From the NCBI GenBank assembly GCA_964587125.1, contig CAZPKC010000003.1, positions 62,001-126,000 of the forward strand: a stretch of 64,000 bases of DNA. The letters run 5' to 3'. The DNA comes from CAIXLI01 sp964587125 (GTDB lineage Bacteria; Pseudomonadota; Alphaproteobacteria; UBA9219). The notes under the pieces were generated by a model that was not told the origin of the DNA, did not search any database, and was given only the letters and a program-made list of their open reading frames with translations. Position 1 is the stretch's first letter; every line of letters starts with the position of its first letter. Below are positions 15,699 through 25,868 of the stretch, one piece after another. The position numbers and the translations under genes are program-made.

Positions 15699-17204
15699 AT
15701 GCCCGACCCTATCAACCTTCCCGCCTTGCGCGCCGTTACCGCTAATGACGCGATCGGCGCCGTCCGCACGCCCCCGCATAACATCGAGGCCGAACAGGCT
15801 TTGCTGGGCGTCTTGCTTGTCAACAATATCGTCTATGAAAAAGTCGGCGAGATTTTGGAACCCGATCATTTTTACGATCCCGTTCACGGGCGCATCTACG
15901 GCGCGATCGCGACGCTTATCAATCGCGGGCAAATCGCCGATCCCAAAACGCTGCGCGGCTTGTTCGACAACGATCCCGCATTGACGGCAGTCGGCGGAGC
16001 CAATTATCTGGTCGATCTGGCCGCCAATGTCGTCACGATTTTCAATTCCGAGGATTACGCGCATCTGATCCGCGATCTGCATCTGCGCCGCCAGTTGATA
16101 ACGCTCGGCACCGATGTCGTGAACGAGGCGTTTCAGCACGATCTCGACAAGCCTGCGACCTCGCAGATCGAATCCGCCGAAGCCAAATTGTTCGAACTGG
16201 CGCGCACGGGCGAAACCGACCGCGGATTCGTCAAGCTGGAAAAGGCGCTCATCACCTCGATCAAGCTTGCCGAAGAAGCGCACAGGCGCGACAACCACAT
16301 CACCGGAGTCACGACGGGATTCACCGAAATCGACCGCAAGATGGGCGGATTGCAGCGTTCCGATCTGGTCATCATCGCGGGACGCCCGTCGATGGGCAAA
16401 ACCGCTTTGGCCACGAATATGGCTTTCAACGCCGCGCACGCTTTTTTCAAAAGCGAAGGGCGCGAGGGTTCTCCGGCGGCGTTTTTCTCGCTTGAAATGT
16501 CGAGCGAACAATTGGCGACGCGCTTGCTCGGCGATTTTTCGAGCGTCCCTTCCGATAAAATCCGCCGAGGCGAGATCAAGACCGAAGATTTCACCAAATT
16601 CGTCGAAGCTTCGCAAACTTTGTCGCGCGTGCCGCTTTATATCGACGATACGCCGGGATTATCGGTCGCCGCCTTGCGCACGCGCGCGCGGCGCCTCAAA
16701 CGCATGGTTCCCCAACTGGGACTGGTCATTATCGATTACTTGCAACTGTTGCGCGGAACGGGAACGCGGCGCGAAGACAACCGCGTTCAGGAAGTTTCGG
16801 AAATCACGCGCGGACTGAAGGCGCTCGCGAAAGAGCTGGATATCCCCGTACTTGCGCTGTCGCAGCTTTCGCGCGCGGTCGAAATGCGCGAGGACAAGAC
16901 GCCCCAGTTGGCCGATTTGCGCGAATCCGGCTCCATCGAACAGGACGCCGATGTGGTCATGTTCGTGTACCGCGAGGAATATTATCACGCGCGCTCAGAA
17001 CCGACGCGCAGGCAGGACGAAGACGAAAGCAAATTCAACGACCGTTACAGCCGCTGGATGCAGCGCGGCGAAGAAGTCAACAACATCGCGGAAATCGTCA
17101 TCGCCAAACAGCGCCACGGCCCCATCGGCACGATCAAGCTGCACTTCGACGGGCAGTTTACGAGGTTCTCGAATTTGGAAAAACGGTTTGACGAGCAGGG
17201 ATAA
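15699..17204 (+). CDS. dnaB: Replicative DNA helicase
   Basis: A 501-residue DnaB, the hexameric helicase of the replication fork. The N-terminal collar domain begins with PPHNIEAEQALLGVLL, and the RecA-like motor has Walker A GRPSMGKTALATNMAF, Walker B LVIIDYLQLL, and the arginine-finger region near QLADLRESGSIEQDADVV. The C-terminal part ends with IVIAKQRHGPIGTIKL, typical of DnaB. No intein or insertion is apparent. The ATG at 15699 lies shortly after the DnaA boxes. It converges with a PNPOx-like gene 23 bases downstream. Confidence 0.95.
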   Translation: MPDPINLPALRAVTANDAIGAVRTPPHNIEAEQALLGVLLVNNIVYEKVGEILEPDHFYDPVHGRIYGAIATLINRGQIADPKTLRGLFDNDPALTAVGGANYLVDLAANVVTIFNSEDYAHLIRDLHLRRQLITLGTDVVNEAFQHDLDKPATSQIESAEAKLFELARTGETDRGFVKLEKALITSIKLAEEAHRRDNHITGVTTGFTEIDRKMGGLQRSDLVIIAGRPSMGKTALATNMAFNAAHAFFKSEGREGSPAAFFSLEMSSEQLATRLLGDFSSVPSDKIRRGEIKTEDFTKFVEASQTLSRVPLYIDDTPGLSVAALRTRARRLKRMVPQLGLVIIDYLQLLRGTGTRREDNRVQEVSEITRGLKALAKELDIPVLALSQLSRAVEMREDKTPQLADLRESGSIEQDADVVMFVYREEYYHARSEPTRRQDEDESKFNDRYSRWMQRGEEVNNIAEIVIAKQRHGPIGTIKLHFDGQFTRFSNLEKRFDEQG

Positions 17205-17227
17205 GTTTTTCCCATGAAGAAGGCTCT

Positions 17228-17638
17228 TTATACGACTTTAAAATCCTCGGAATCGAAGGCGCTATAATACCTTCCGTTTTGGGCCGTGAATTTGAGAACG
17301 GAGTAATCGGAATCGGTCACGCCTTTCGGGTAATATATCTCGTCGCCTTCGCGCCAAATTTTCTTCTTCGAGATTTTGTCCCTCAGGACTTTCATTTTGC
17401 CCGTCAGAAGGACTCCTTCGTTCTCGCTGAAGAAGTACACGCACGCTTTCGGATTCTTCAGATACCGCTTCGTCGCTTTCGAGGACGCGTTCGTCGAAAA
17501 GAAAAAACGCCTGAGCCCTTCCCTTTTCCTGAGTTGCATGGCTTTCGCGTGGGGAAAACCCTTCCCGTCCACGGAAGCGATAATGGAAACGTTCGACTTG
17601 TCGATAAAAGCGGCGACGGCTTTGTTTGCGCTTTTCAT
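17228..17638 (-). CDS. Pyridoxamine 5'-phosphate oxidase-like (FMN-binding split barrel) protein
   Basis: A 136-residue protein of the small split-barrel type related to general stress protein 26. Strand-forming segments NVSIIASVDGKGFPHAKAM and RFFFSTNASSKATKRYLKN, followed by KACVYFF, match the flavin-binding core of these single-domain proteins. Members bind FMN or a related cofactor, but the substrate is usually unknown, and it is too short to be a full PdxH. It lies six bases after the preceding small gene and is probably the last gene of a clpP-clpX unit. Specific activity cannot be assigned. Confidence 0.7.
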   Translation of the reverse strand: MKSANKAVAAFIDKSNVSIIASVDGKGFPHAKAMQLRKREGLRRFFFSTNASSKATKRYLKNPKACVYFFSENEGVLLTGKMKVLRDKISKKKIWREGDEIYYPKGVTDSDYSVLKFTAQNGRYYSAFDSEDFKVV

Positions 17639-17644
17639 GGCGCT

Positions 17645-18019
17645 TTATTTCTTTTTTCTTGTAAACGCCGCGGCGAGTTTCCGCATTGTCGAGGCTTGGC
17701 GCTCGGTGGATTTCGGCGGAGGAACTGCCGGGTTTTGGCGCCTGTCCGTCGGAAGGCGCGTCGAGGTTATGATATCGCTGATCGCCGTGCGCGAGAATTT
17801 TTCGGAGGAAACGTCTTCCGGTTCGCCTTCGGCGGACAAGCGTAAGTAATGGTCGATATGCCCCGTCGCTATTGCCTTAAGATGCGGCTTGGTCATCGCC
17901 AGAAGCAAAGCGGGATCGCGCACCGCCCACGTGATAAGAAGTTTATGGGCGTCATGCCTGTTTTGACCGGCTGCAGCCAACGCTTCCTTGATTTTGGCGC
18001 GCATAAGGCTTTCCGACAT
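17645..18019 (-). CDS. Conserved small protein of unknown function next to clpX
   Basis: A 124-residue soluble protein starting MSESLMRAKIKEALAA, with a helical N-terminal half (AHKLLITWAVRDPALLLAM, then HLKAIATGHIDHYLR) and a basic, Pro/Arg-rich disordered tail ending in TRKKK. No membrane segment or known catalytic motif is visible. GGGAGG precedes the ATG at a good distance. It lies 19 bases after clpX, where many bacteria have lon. The basic tail could bind nucleic acid, but this is a guess. Confidence 0.6.
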   Translation of the reverse strand: MSESLMRAKIKEALAAAGQNRHDAHKLLITWAVRDPALLLAMTKPHLKAIATGHIDHYLRLSAEGEPEDVSSEKFSRTAISDIITSTRLPTDRRQNPAVPPPKSTERQASTMRKLAAAFTRKKK

Positions 18020-18038
18020 AGATGCCTCCCTTTCTTAA

Positions 18039-19313
18039 TTACGCTTTGGCCGCGGTCATGGGCGCGGCATCGCGTTTTTCGCCGTGAACGTAGATCGGCT
18101 TCGATTTGCCCTCGACGACATCCTTGGTAATAAGGACTTTTTCTACGTCGGTCGTTCCGGGAAGCTCGTACATGGAATCGAGAAGGACGGCTTCCATAAT
18201 CGACCGAAGGCCGCGCGCGCCCGTTTTGCGGTCAATGGCCTTGACGGCGATGGCCTTCAAAGCATCGTTATCGACTTCGAGCTTGATGTCCTCCATTTCG
18301 AACAAGCGCTGGAATTGCTTGACGAGCGCGTTTTTGGGCGTTGTCAGAATGTCGATCAACGCCGCTTCGTCGAGATCGGTCAATGTCGCAATCACCGGCA
18401 AGCGTCCTATAAATTCGGGAATCAAGCCGAATTTCAGCAAATCTTCCGGCTCCGTTCCTTGCAAAATGTCGCCCGTGCGGCGTTCGTCCGGCCCGCGCAC
18501 GTCCGCGCCGAATCCGATCGAGCTGCCGCGACCGCGAGCGGAAATGATCTTCTCAAGGCCCGAAAACGCGCCGCCGCAGATGAACAAAATGTTGGTCGTA
18601 TCGACTTGCAGAAATTCCTGCTGCGGGTGCTTCCGGCCGCCTTGCGGGGGCACGGACGCTATCGTCCCTTCCATTAATTTCAGCAAAGCCTGCTGCACGC
18701 CTTCGCCCGACACGTCGCGCGTAATCGAGGGATTGTCAGATTTGCGGCTGATTTTGTCGATTTCGTCGATGTAGACTATCCCGCGCTGCGTGCGCTCGAC
18801 GTTGTAATCGGCGGCTTGAAGCAATTTAAGAATGATGTTTTCGACGTCTTCGCCGACATAGCCCGCTTCGGTCAGCGTCGTCGCATCGGCCATCGTGAAC
18901 GGCACGTCGATGATGCGCGCCAGCGTTTGAGCGAGAAGCGTTTTGCCGCAGCCGGTAGGTCCCACAAGCAAAATATTCGACTTCGCCAACTCGACATCCG
19001 AAGAGCGGGCGCTGTGCGCAAGGCGCTTGTAATGGTTATGCACTGCCACCGACAAGACGCGCTTGGCATGGTCCTGCCCGATCACATAATCGTTGAGGAT
19101 CGCCATAATGTCTTTCGGCGACGGAACGCCTTCCTTGGATTTGGCGAGCGTCGTCTTGCTTTCCTCGCGGATGATGTCCATGCACAATTCGACGCATTCG
19201 TCGCAGATGAAAACGGTCGGGCCCGCGATCAGCTTGCGCACCTCGTGCTGGCTCTTTCCGCAGAAAGAGCAGTAAAGCGTGTTCTTAGGGTCTGTGTTCG
19301 TGGGTTTTGTCAT
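18039..19313 (-). CDS. clpX: ATP-dependent Clp protease ATP-binding subunit ClpX
   Basis: A 424-residue AAA+ unfoldase that feeds tagged substrates into ClpP. The N-terminal zinc-binding domain has YCSFCGKSQHEV and FICDECVELC (four Cys). Walker A is GPTGCGKTLLAQTL, Walker B IVYIDEIDKI, and the pore loop GYVGED is present. The conserved C-terminal sensor region KTGARGLRSIME is intact. In Alphaproteobacteria ClpXP degrades cell-cycle regulators such as CtrA, relevant because gcrA is also in this window. It follows clpP by 64 bases. Confidence 0.96.
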   Translation of the reverse strand: MTKPTNTDPKNTLYCSFCGKSQHEVRKLIAGPTVFICDECVELCMDIIREESKTTLAKSKEGVPSPKDIMAILNDYVIGQDHAKRVLSVAVHNHYKRLAHSARSSDVELAKSNILLVGPTGCGKTLLAQTLARIIDVPFTMADATTLTEAGYVGEDVENIILKLLQAADYNVERTQRGIVYIDEIDKISRKSDNPSITRDVSGEGVQQALLKLMEGTIASVPPQGGRKHPQQEFLQVDTTNILFICGGAFSGLEKIISARGRGSSIGFGADVRGPDERRTGDILQGTEPEDLLKFGLIPEFIGRLPVIATLTDLDEAALIDILTTPKNALVKQFQRLFEMEDIKLEVDNDALKAIAVKAIDRKTGARGLRSIMEAVLLDSMYELPGTTDVEKVLITKDVVEGKSKPIYVHGEKRDAAPMTAAKA

Positions 19314-19377
19314 GGAACTCTCTTCATCGTGACGATACCTGCGATTAGCACTTTAAAAACCATTCGTTACCATACCC

Positions 19378-20031
19378 TTAAACTGCCTTCTTTTCGTTTT
19401 CGGCGGTGTCGGGGCGCTTGGAAACGACTTCGTCGATCAAACCGAAGGCCTTAGCCTCTTCCCCGGACATGAAATTGTCGCGGTCGACGGCGGCGGCAAT
19501 TTTTTCGATCGGCTGTTTACAATGGCGGACGTAGATTTCATTCAATCTCTGGCGCATTTTAAGGATTTCGCGCGCCTGAATTTCGATGTCCGCCGCCTGC
19601 CCTTGAGCGCCCCCCGAAGGCTGATGGATCATAATGCGGCTGTTGGGAAGCGCAAAACGCTTGCCCGCTTCGCCGCCCGCCAGAAGCAACGACCCCATTG
19701 AGCAAGCCTGGCCGATACATACGGTCGAAACGGGCGATTTGATATATTGCATCGTATCGTAGATCGCGAGGCCTGAGGAAATAACGCCGCCCGGAGAGTT
19801 AATATAGAAGGAGATTTCCTTGGCAGGATTTTCCGATTCTAAAAACAGCAACTGAGCGCAAACGAGGCTGGAAACATGATCTTCGACTTCGCCGACCAGA
19901 AAAACGATGCGTTCCTTAAGCAAACGCGAATAGATATCGAACGAGCGTTCGCCGCGCGAGGTCTGCTCGATCACGATCGGAACGAGCATATTATCAAACG
20001 TCTCTAGGGGATGGCGTTCGTGGGTCGGCAT
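19378..20031 (-). CDS. clpP: ATP-dependent Clp protease proteolytic subunit
   Basis: A 217-residue serine peptidase that forms the 14-subunit chamber of ClpXP. The catalytic Ser lies in GQACSMGSLLL, the His in RIMIHQPSGGAQGQ, and the Asp in the NFMSGEEAKAFG region. FYINSPGGVISSGLAIYDTM is typical. The ATG at 20031 has GAGGAG eight bases upstream and gives normal length; a start 36 codons earlier would add an atypical leader. No trigger-factor gene precedes it. Confidence 0.95.
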   Translation of the reverse strand: MPTHERHPLETFDNMLVPIVIEQTSRGERSFDIYSRLLKERIVFLVGEVEDHVSSLVCAQLLFLESENPAKEISFYINSPGGVISSGLAIYDTMQYIKSPVSTVCIGQACSMGSLLLAGGEAGKRFALPNSRIMIHQPSGGAQGQAADIEIQAREILKMRQRLNEIYVRHCKQPIEKIAAAVDRDNFMSGEEAKAFGLIDEVVSKRPDTAENEKKAV

Positions 20032-20181
20032 TGGGGGAACTCCTCTAAAAAAGCGCTGCAGAAGGATTCTTTCGATAGCAAGCGACTTTAGCGCATTAAA
20101 TGCACCGTTTGCAAGGGATGGATAACGCGCTAGACTCAATATATAGTCCCTTTTTGGGGGGATTCTTTAAATGGCAAAAGA

Positions 20182-20637
20182 ATGATCGAGCATCTTGTCT
20201 GGCTGTTTTCCGCTTTCATGGTGATTGTAACCGTGACCGTGCATTACGAGGTCATGACGGTCGTTTCCGACAAAGTCATTCCGTGGGCGCAAAAACACGT
20301 CCACTCGCGCCGCGTTATGGCTTATGGAATTGCCGGACTTTTGGCCGGGCATATTACCGAGATAGGGTTGTTCGCTATCGTGACAAAAATTCTGGTATAT
20401 TTCCCCATGTTCGGCTCGGTTCAGGGCGGCGTGGACTACGGATGGGGGGATTTCCTTTATCTCTCGGCCGTCAATTATACGTCCCTTGGCGACAACATCC
20501 TTCATCTGGTCGGCCCCGCCCGCGCAATCGCCGCCTGCGAATCCTTGGCGGGCATGATGATGATCGCGTGGTCGGCCTCGTTCGCCTACCTGAAGATGGA
20601 AATGATCTGGGAACGGCGCAGGGCAAGAAGGGATTAG
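20182..20637 (+). CDS. Ion-channel-like membrane protein with a degenerate pore motif
   Basis: A 151-residue protein with three or four hydrophobic segments: MIEHLVWLFSAFMVIVTVTV, a middle pair near residues 50-78, and a C-terminal one (ACESLAGMMMIAWSASFAYL). Between the last two, DFLYLSAVNYTSLGDN resembles the pore helix and filter of small two-helix potassium channels, but TSLGD replaces the T-x-GYGD filter, so selectivity is uncertain. The ATG at 20182 overlaps the stop of a possible four-codon leader frame starting at 20171, which has the better ribosome site (GGGGGG). It converges on murC. Confidence 0.6.
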   Translation: MIEHLVWLFSAFMVIVTVTVHYEVMTVVSDKVIPWAQKHVHSRRVMAYGIAGLLAGHITEIGLFAIVTKILVYFPMFGSVQGGVDYGWGDFLYLSAVNYTSLGDNILHLVGPARAIAACESLAGMMMIAWSASFAYLKMEMIWERRRARRD

Positions 20638-20641
20638 CCTT

Positions 20642-22108
<1,467 letters not shown>

Positions 22109-22177
22109 AATTTTCGTTCTAAACCCCTTGTGCTTCCCAAATGCGCCTCAAATATAGCCTAAGAACAAGTCGCGACG

Positions 22178-23302
22178 CTAAACAGCTTGCCAATTTCTAT
22201 ATTGTGACGACTTTACAACGGCGGCGATGCAATCGGCAAGCCCATCCGCCGCCGTCACTTTTCCCCACGCGCGCGCGGCGGCTGCCGTTTTGATGAGGGA
22301 GGACGGCAAGGCCATCAATGATTCCACCCTCACGGCCAATGACTCCGGCGTAAACGCCTGCTCCGGAATCAGCCACGCGCCCCCTGCTTCGGCCACGGCT
22401 TCGGCGTTGGCGGTTTGCTCGCCCGCATGGCCCCCCGGATAAGGAACTAAAATCGAAGGACGCCCGACGACGGTAAGCTCGGCGATGGTCGAGCCTCCGG
22501 AGCGGCAGATAACCAGATGCGCTTCGGCCATCCGTTCGGGCACGTCGTAAAAGAAAGGCGCAAGCTCGGCGTCGACTCCGGCGGCGGCGAATCCCGAACG
22601 CGCCGCTTCGATGTCTTCTTTGCGGCATTGTTGCGCAATCACGATGCGGCGGCGCAGATGTTCGGGCATCAAGGCCAAAGCCTGCGGCACGACATAACTG
22701 AATACGCGCGTTCCAAGGCTTCCTCCAAGGACAAGGATTTTCATGGGGCCGTTCTCGGACAGACCGGCGTAGGGCTTGGCGCGCAATGCCATAAAGTCCG
22801 GACGCACCGGATTTCCGGTATAGGCCAGACGCGCGCCATCGGGAGGCTTTAACCCAAGGACTTGGGGAAATGATGTCGCTATGACGCGGGCTTTATTTAT
22901 TAAGGCGCGGTTGGCGCGTCCCAAAATGGCATTTTGTTCATGCAGGCAAATAGGAACTTTCAACTGCGCGGCGGCATAGAGCGTCGGAACGGAAGGATAG
23001 CCTCCAAAACCGACGACAACTGCCGGACGCAATTTGCCCAAACGCCACCGCGCTTGCAACAGGCCGATGCCCATTTCAACGATGCCGCGAATTTTTCCGA
23101 ATATTCCGCGCCCCAAAGAGCTGGCGCGGATTCGATAGACGGGGATGAGCAAATCGCCGCTGAATTTAACGCCGCGTTGATCGGTTACCAAAGCGACGCG
23201 ATAGCCGCGCCCTAAAAGTTCGCGCGCCAAAGCTTCCGCCGGAAAAATGTGGCCGCCGGTGCCTCCGGCCGCAAGGACGACGAGGGGAGATGATTCAGTC
23301 AT
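22178..23302 (-). CDS. murG: UDP-GlcNAc--lipid I N-acetylglucosaminyltransferase
   Basis: A 374-residue glycosyltransferase that turns lipid I into lipid II at the inner face of the membrane. VLAAGGTGGHIFPAEALA near the start and ILVLGGSLGTRVFS in the middle are the two glycine-rich loops of MurG; VICRSGGSTIAELTVVG and PSILVPYPGGHAGEQTANA form the UDP-GlcNAc site. The ATG at 23302 lies inside the last codons of sppA (8-bp overlap) and gives normal length; a longer frame would run 96 bases into that gene. Confidence 0.94.
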   Translation of the reverse strand: MTESSPLVVLAAGGTGGHIFPAEALARELLGRGYRVALVTDQRGVKFSGDLLIPVYRIRASSLGRGIFGKIRGIVEMGIGLLQARWRLGKLRPAVVVGFGGYPSVPTLYAAAQLKVPICLHEQNAILGRANRALINKARVIATSFPQVLGLKPPDGARLAYTGNPVRPDFMALRAKPYAGLSENGPMKILVLGGSLGTRVFSYVVPQALALMPEHLRRRIVIAQQCRKEDIEAARSGFAAAGVDAELAPFFYDVPERMAEAHLVICRSGGSTIAELTVVGRPSILVPYPGGHAGEQTANAEAVAEAGGAWLIPEQAFTPESLAVRVESLMALPSSLIKTAAAARAWGKVTAADGLADCIAAVVKSSQYRNWQAV

Positions 23303-25073
23303 GAATGGGCTCCAAGGATTGCATGCGCGCCGCGACCGGACGATCGGCAAAAGACGCCAACCCCAACAAAGAACCCAAAGCGTGTTGAGCTTTCGCAAAC
23401 TTCGCGGCGGATATAACGAGCGATGCGCTCTCGGCGTTAAACCGGCGTATAAACTTCAGGAAGCGTTCCGCAGGCGTCGGCGGAGCCGGGAAAGTTTCAA
23501 GGGAAAGAACGGCTTTATCGTCGAGCTTTAAAGCCTTGCGTACCGCGTTTAACGCCGCGTCATAACCGCCGAGTTCGTCGATCAAGCCGATCTTGACCGC
23601 CTGCTCCCCTGTAAAGACGCGGCCCTTGGCGACATCGGGCATTTTCTCCATCGGGATTTTGCGCGCTTCGGATACGTCATCGACAAAAGAACGATACGTG
23701 TTATCCAGAAGCGCATTGACCCTCGCCCGTTGAACAGGCGTAAACTCAGCCGTCATCGTCCACATGCCGGCATTTGCCGCCGTCGAGACTCCGTCCATCG
23801 ACACCCCGATTTTTTGCATCAATTCGTTGGCGGCGAATTTGCCCGCGACAACCCCGATGGAACCCGTCAGCGTCGAAGGATCGGCGACGATCTTGTCGCC
23901 GTTCATGGCAATCCAATAGCCGCCCGACGCCGCCACTTCTCCCATCGATACGATGACCGGCTTGCCTTGCTTTTGCGCGGCGATCATCGCGCGGCGAATG
24001 GTTTCGGACGCGGCGGGAGATCCTCCGGGGCTGTCGATGCGAAACAAAATCGCCTTGACGTCTTTGTCCTCGGCGGCGTCCTTGAACGCGCCCGAAATCG
24101 TATCAGCGCCCATGATCTGTTCGTCCGTCAGGCTTCCGCCGTCGAAGCTCTTGTCCATAATAAGCCCTACGCCGTAGATCAGCGCGACGGTCGTTTGGTT
24201 CTTCGCGTCCTCCTTGTCAACGATGTCGAGATAGTCCTCGACGTCGAGCTGCTTGGCGTCTTTGCCCGCCTTGCGGTCGATCTCGTCGTCGAATTCGTCG
24301 GCATAGGCCAACCGCGCGATCAGTCCTTCCTGCACCGCTTCCTCGTCGGTATAGGGTCCCCGCGCCATAAGATTTTTGACGTGATCGACATCCCATTTGC
24401 GGCTTGCGGCGATGCCTTCGGCGATCTGACCCGACAGGTTATCGACCATCGCCTGCATTTCCGCTTTTACGGGAGGCGAGAAGTTGTTGCGTTGGCCGAT
24501 TTCCATGAAAGATTTATATTCTTCGCGCTGCATGAAATCGGCAACGACGCCGATTTTATCGAGCGCGGCCTTGGCAAAAGGCGATTGCAGAGAAACCCCC
24601 GTCAGGCTGACCGTCCCGACCGGTTGCAACCAGATGTTTTCGAATTCGGAGGCGAGGAAATAGGCGCGATTGCCGAGCCCATATTCGCCAAAATCCGTTC
24701 CATAGGCGTACGTGAATTTGCCATGCGCGCGAAAACGTTCCAGAGCCGCGCGTATTTCCTGCGCTTGCGCCAACGTCGGTTGCTGGGTGCCGAAACGCGC
24801 CGCGATTCCCTTGACATGAGAATCTTCCGCCGCGTGGTCGATGGCGGTCAAGATATCCAAAAGAGGAACCGGTTCGTTATCCATGGCGAGATCGAAAGGC
24901 GAGGAATCGTCTTGCTCGACGATCGGATGGCTAAAATCCATTGTCAGAACGACGCTTTTTGGCTCAGGTTCGATCCGGTTTTGGGCGTGATATGCGACGA
25001 TGACGCCGCCGATGACCGACACAACGATCAGAAATCCTACAAGCGCAAAACAATGAACGACGAATTTAAGCAC
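23295..25073 (-). CDS. sppA: Signal peptide peptidase SppA, long form
   Basis: A 592-residue membrane serine protease of the long duplicated type (E. coli SppA is about 618 residues), which degrades cleaved signal peptides. One N-terminal anchor (FVVHCFALVGFLIVVSVIGG) precedes two homologous domains. The C-terminal domain has the nucleophile region GEVAASGGYWIAMNGD and PSTLTGSIGVVAGKF; the general-base Lys of this family sits in the N-terminal domain. The start is a GTG with only weak Shine-Dalgarno pairing. The C-terminal 50 residues after PAPPTPAERFLKF are unusual and basic. The end overlaps murG. Confidence 0.9.
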   Translation of the reverse strand: MLKFVVHCFALVGFLIVVSVIGGVIVAYHAQNRIEPEPKSVVLTMDFSHPIVEQDDSSPFDLAMDNEPVPLLDILTAIDHAAEDSHVKGIAARFGTQQPTLAQAQEIRAALERFRAHGKFTYAYGTDFGEYGLGNRAYFLASEFENIWLQPVGTVSLTGVSLQSPFAKAALDKIGVVADFMQREEYKSFMEIGQRNNFSPPVKAEMQAMVDNLSGQIAEGIAASRKWDVDHVKNLMARGPYTDEEAVQEGLIARLAYADEFDDEIDRKAGKDAKQLDVEDYLDIVDKEDAKNQTTVALIYGVGLIMDKSFDGGSLTDEQIMGADTISGAFKDAAEDKDVKAILFRIDSPGGSPAASETIRRAMIAAQKQGKPVIVSMGEVAASGGYWIAMNGDKIVADPSTLTGSIGVVAGKFAANELMQKIGVSMDGVSTAANAGMWTMTAEFTPVQRARVNALLDNTYRSFVDDVSEARKIPMEKMPDVAKGRVFTGEQAVKIGLIDELGGYDAALNAVRKALKLDDKAVLSLETFPAPPTPAERFLKFIRRFNAESASLVISAAKFAKAQHALGSLLGLASFADRPVAARMQSLEPIHD

Positions 25074-25271
25074 GTCTCAACCTATGAGGAGGGGAAAAGA
25101 GTTAAAATAACTATATCAATCCGAGGCCAATGTCACTTGTAAACCTTAATTTCATTCCAAATTCGGCGAATCCGCAAAATGACGGAAAACGACAAAAAGT
25201 TCCTAATTACTTTCATAAAGTTATGTTAGACCCTTCATGAAACAGTATTTTCAATTGAAGGGATAATCATT

Positions 25272-25790
25272 GTGCTTAACATCACTTTTTACGCCGTAAA
25301 GGCGGACAAATATAATCAGCCACATATTCTCTATTGTAAAGACCGTCTCGTTGCGGAGCTTATGACAAGCGGGCCCGTAAAAGAAATTCCCCTGACTCCC
25401 GATCCCGAACTTCCCTGGTTCAGAATTGAAGAGATCGGCGTCAAAGACAAAATCAATGTCGATACAATCAAAGGTTTTTGGATAAATCATCCCGATATGG
25501 ATTCCGATATTCCACGACATTATGGCAAGTTCACCTTCGCCATTACGCGGGATGGAAGCGTGCATTCCATAGTGGGTTGCCGGGACGAAATTGCGAAGCG
25601 GGTGCCTAAATCCAATAAAGAGATTCTTGTCGTGCCCGCTGGGCTTGTCGGCCTTTGCACCGCTCTGAACGAAGCCCTCGAAACGGGTTGTCCTAATCCT
25701 ATTGAAACGGCATATACTACAATCGCTAACAGGGAAGAAGATCGTAAAATTCCGGATTTATCCGATCGCTGTCCCTGTAAATTCGGATAA
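25272..25790 (+). CDS. Hypothetical protein, no recognised family
   Basis: A 172-residue soluble protein beginning with a GTG behind GAAGGG. It starts MLNITFYAVKADKYNQPHI and has a mixed alpha/beta look without signal peptide or membrane segment. Five cysteines are scattered, with a CPCKFG pair near the C-terminus, suggesting metal binding but without a clear motif. The gene is flanked by AT-rich DNA and stands alone between sppA (divergent) and the TPR gene (79 bases downstream). I do not recognise it. Confidence 0.6.
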   Translation: MLNITFYAVKADKYNQPHILYCKDRLVAELMTSGPVKEIPLTPDPELPWFRIEEIGVKDKINVDTIKGFWINHPDMDSDIPRHYGKFTFAITRDGSVHSIVGCRDEIAKRVPKSNKEILVVPAGLVGLCTALNEALETGCPNPIETAYTTIANREEDRKIPDLSDRCPCKFG

Positions 25791-25868
25791 GTGGCAGTAA
25801 GCAAATCTTTGCCAACGCGTTAAAAGAGGATAAAAGACTCTTCCCTAAACTTTTGTCCCTTTTGACGC

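Noticed and set aside
15678..16616. 312-codon open frame opposite dnaB
   Set aside because: Antisense to dnaB, Arg/Asp-rich and without motifs.
23730..25142. 470-codon open frame opposite sppA
   Set aside because: It lies fully antisense to a well-supported gene, has low-complexity Arg/His-rich translation and no family motif; it is a shadow of codon structure.
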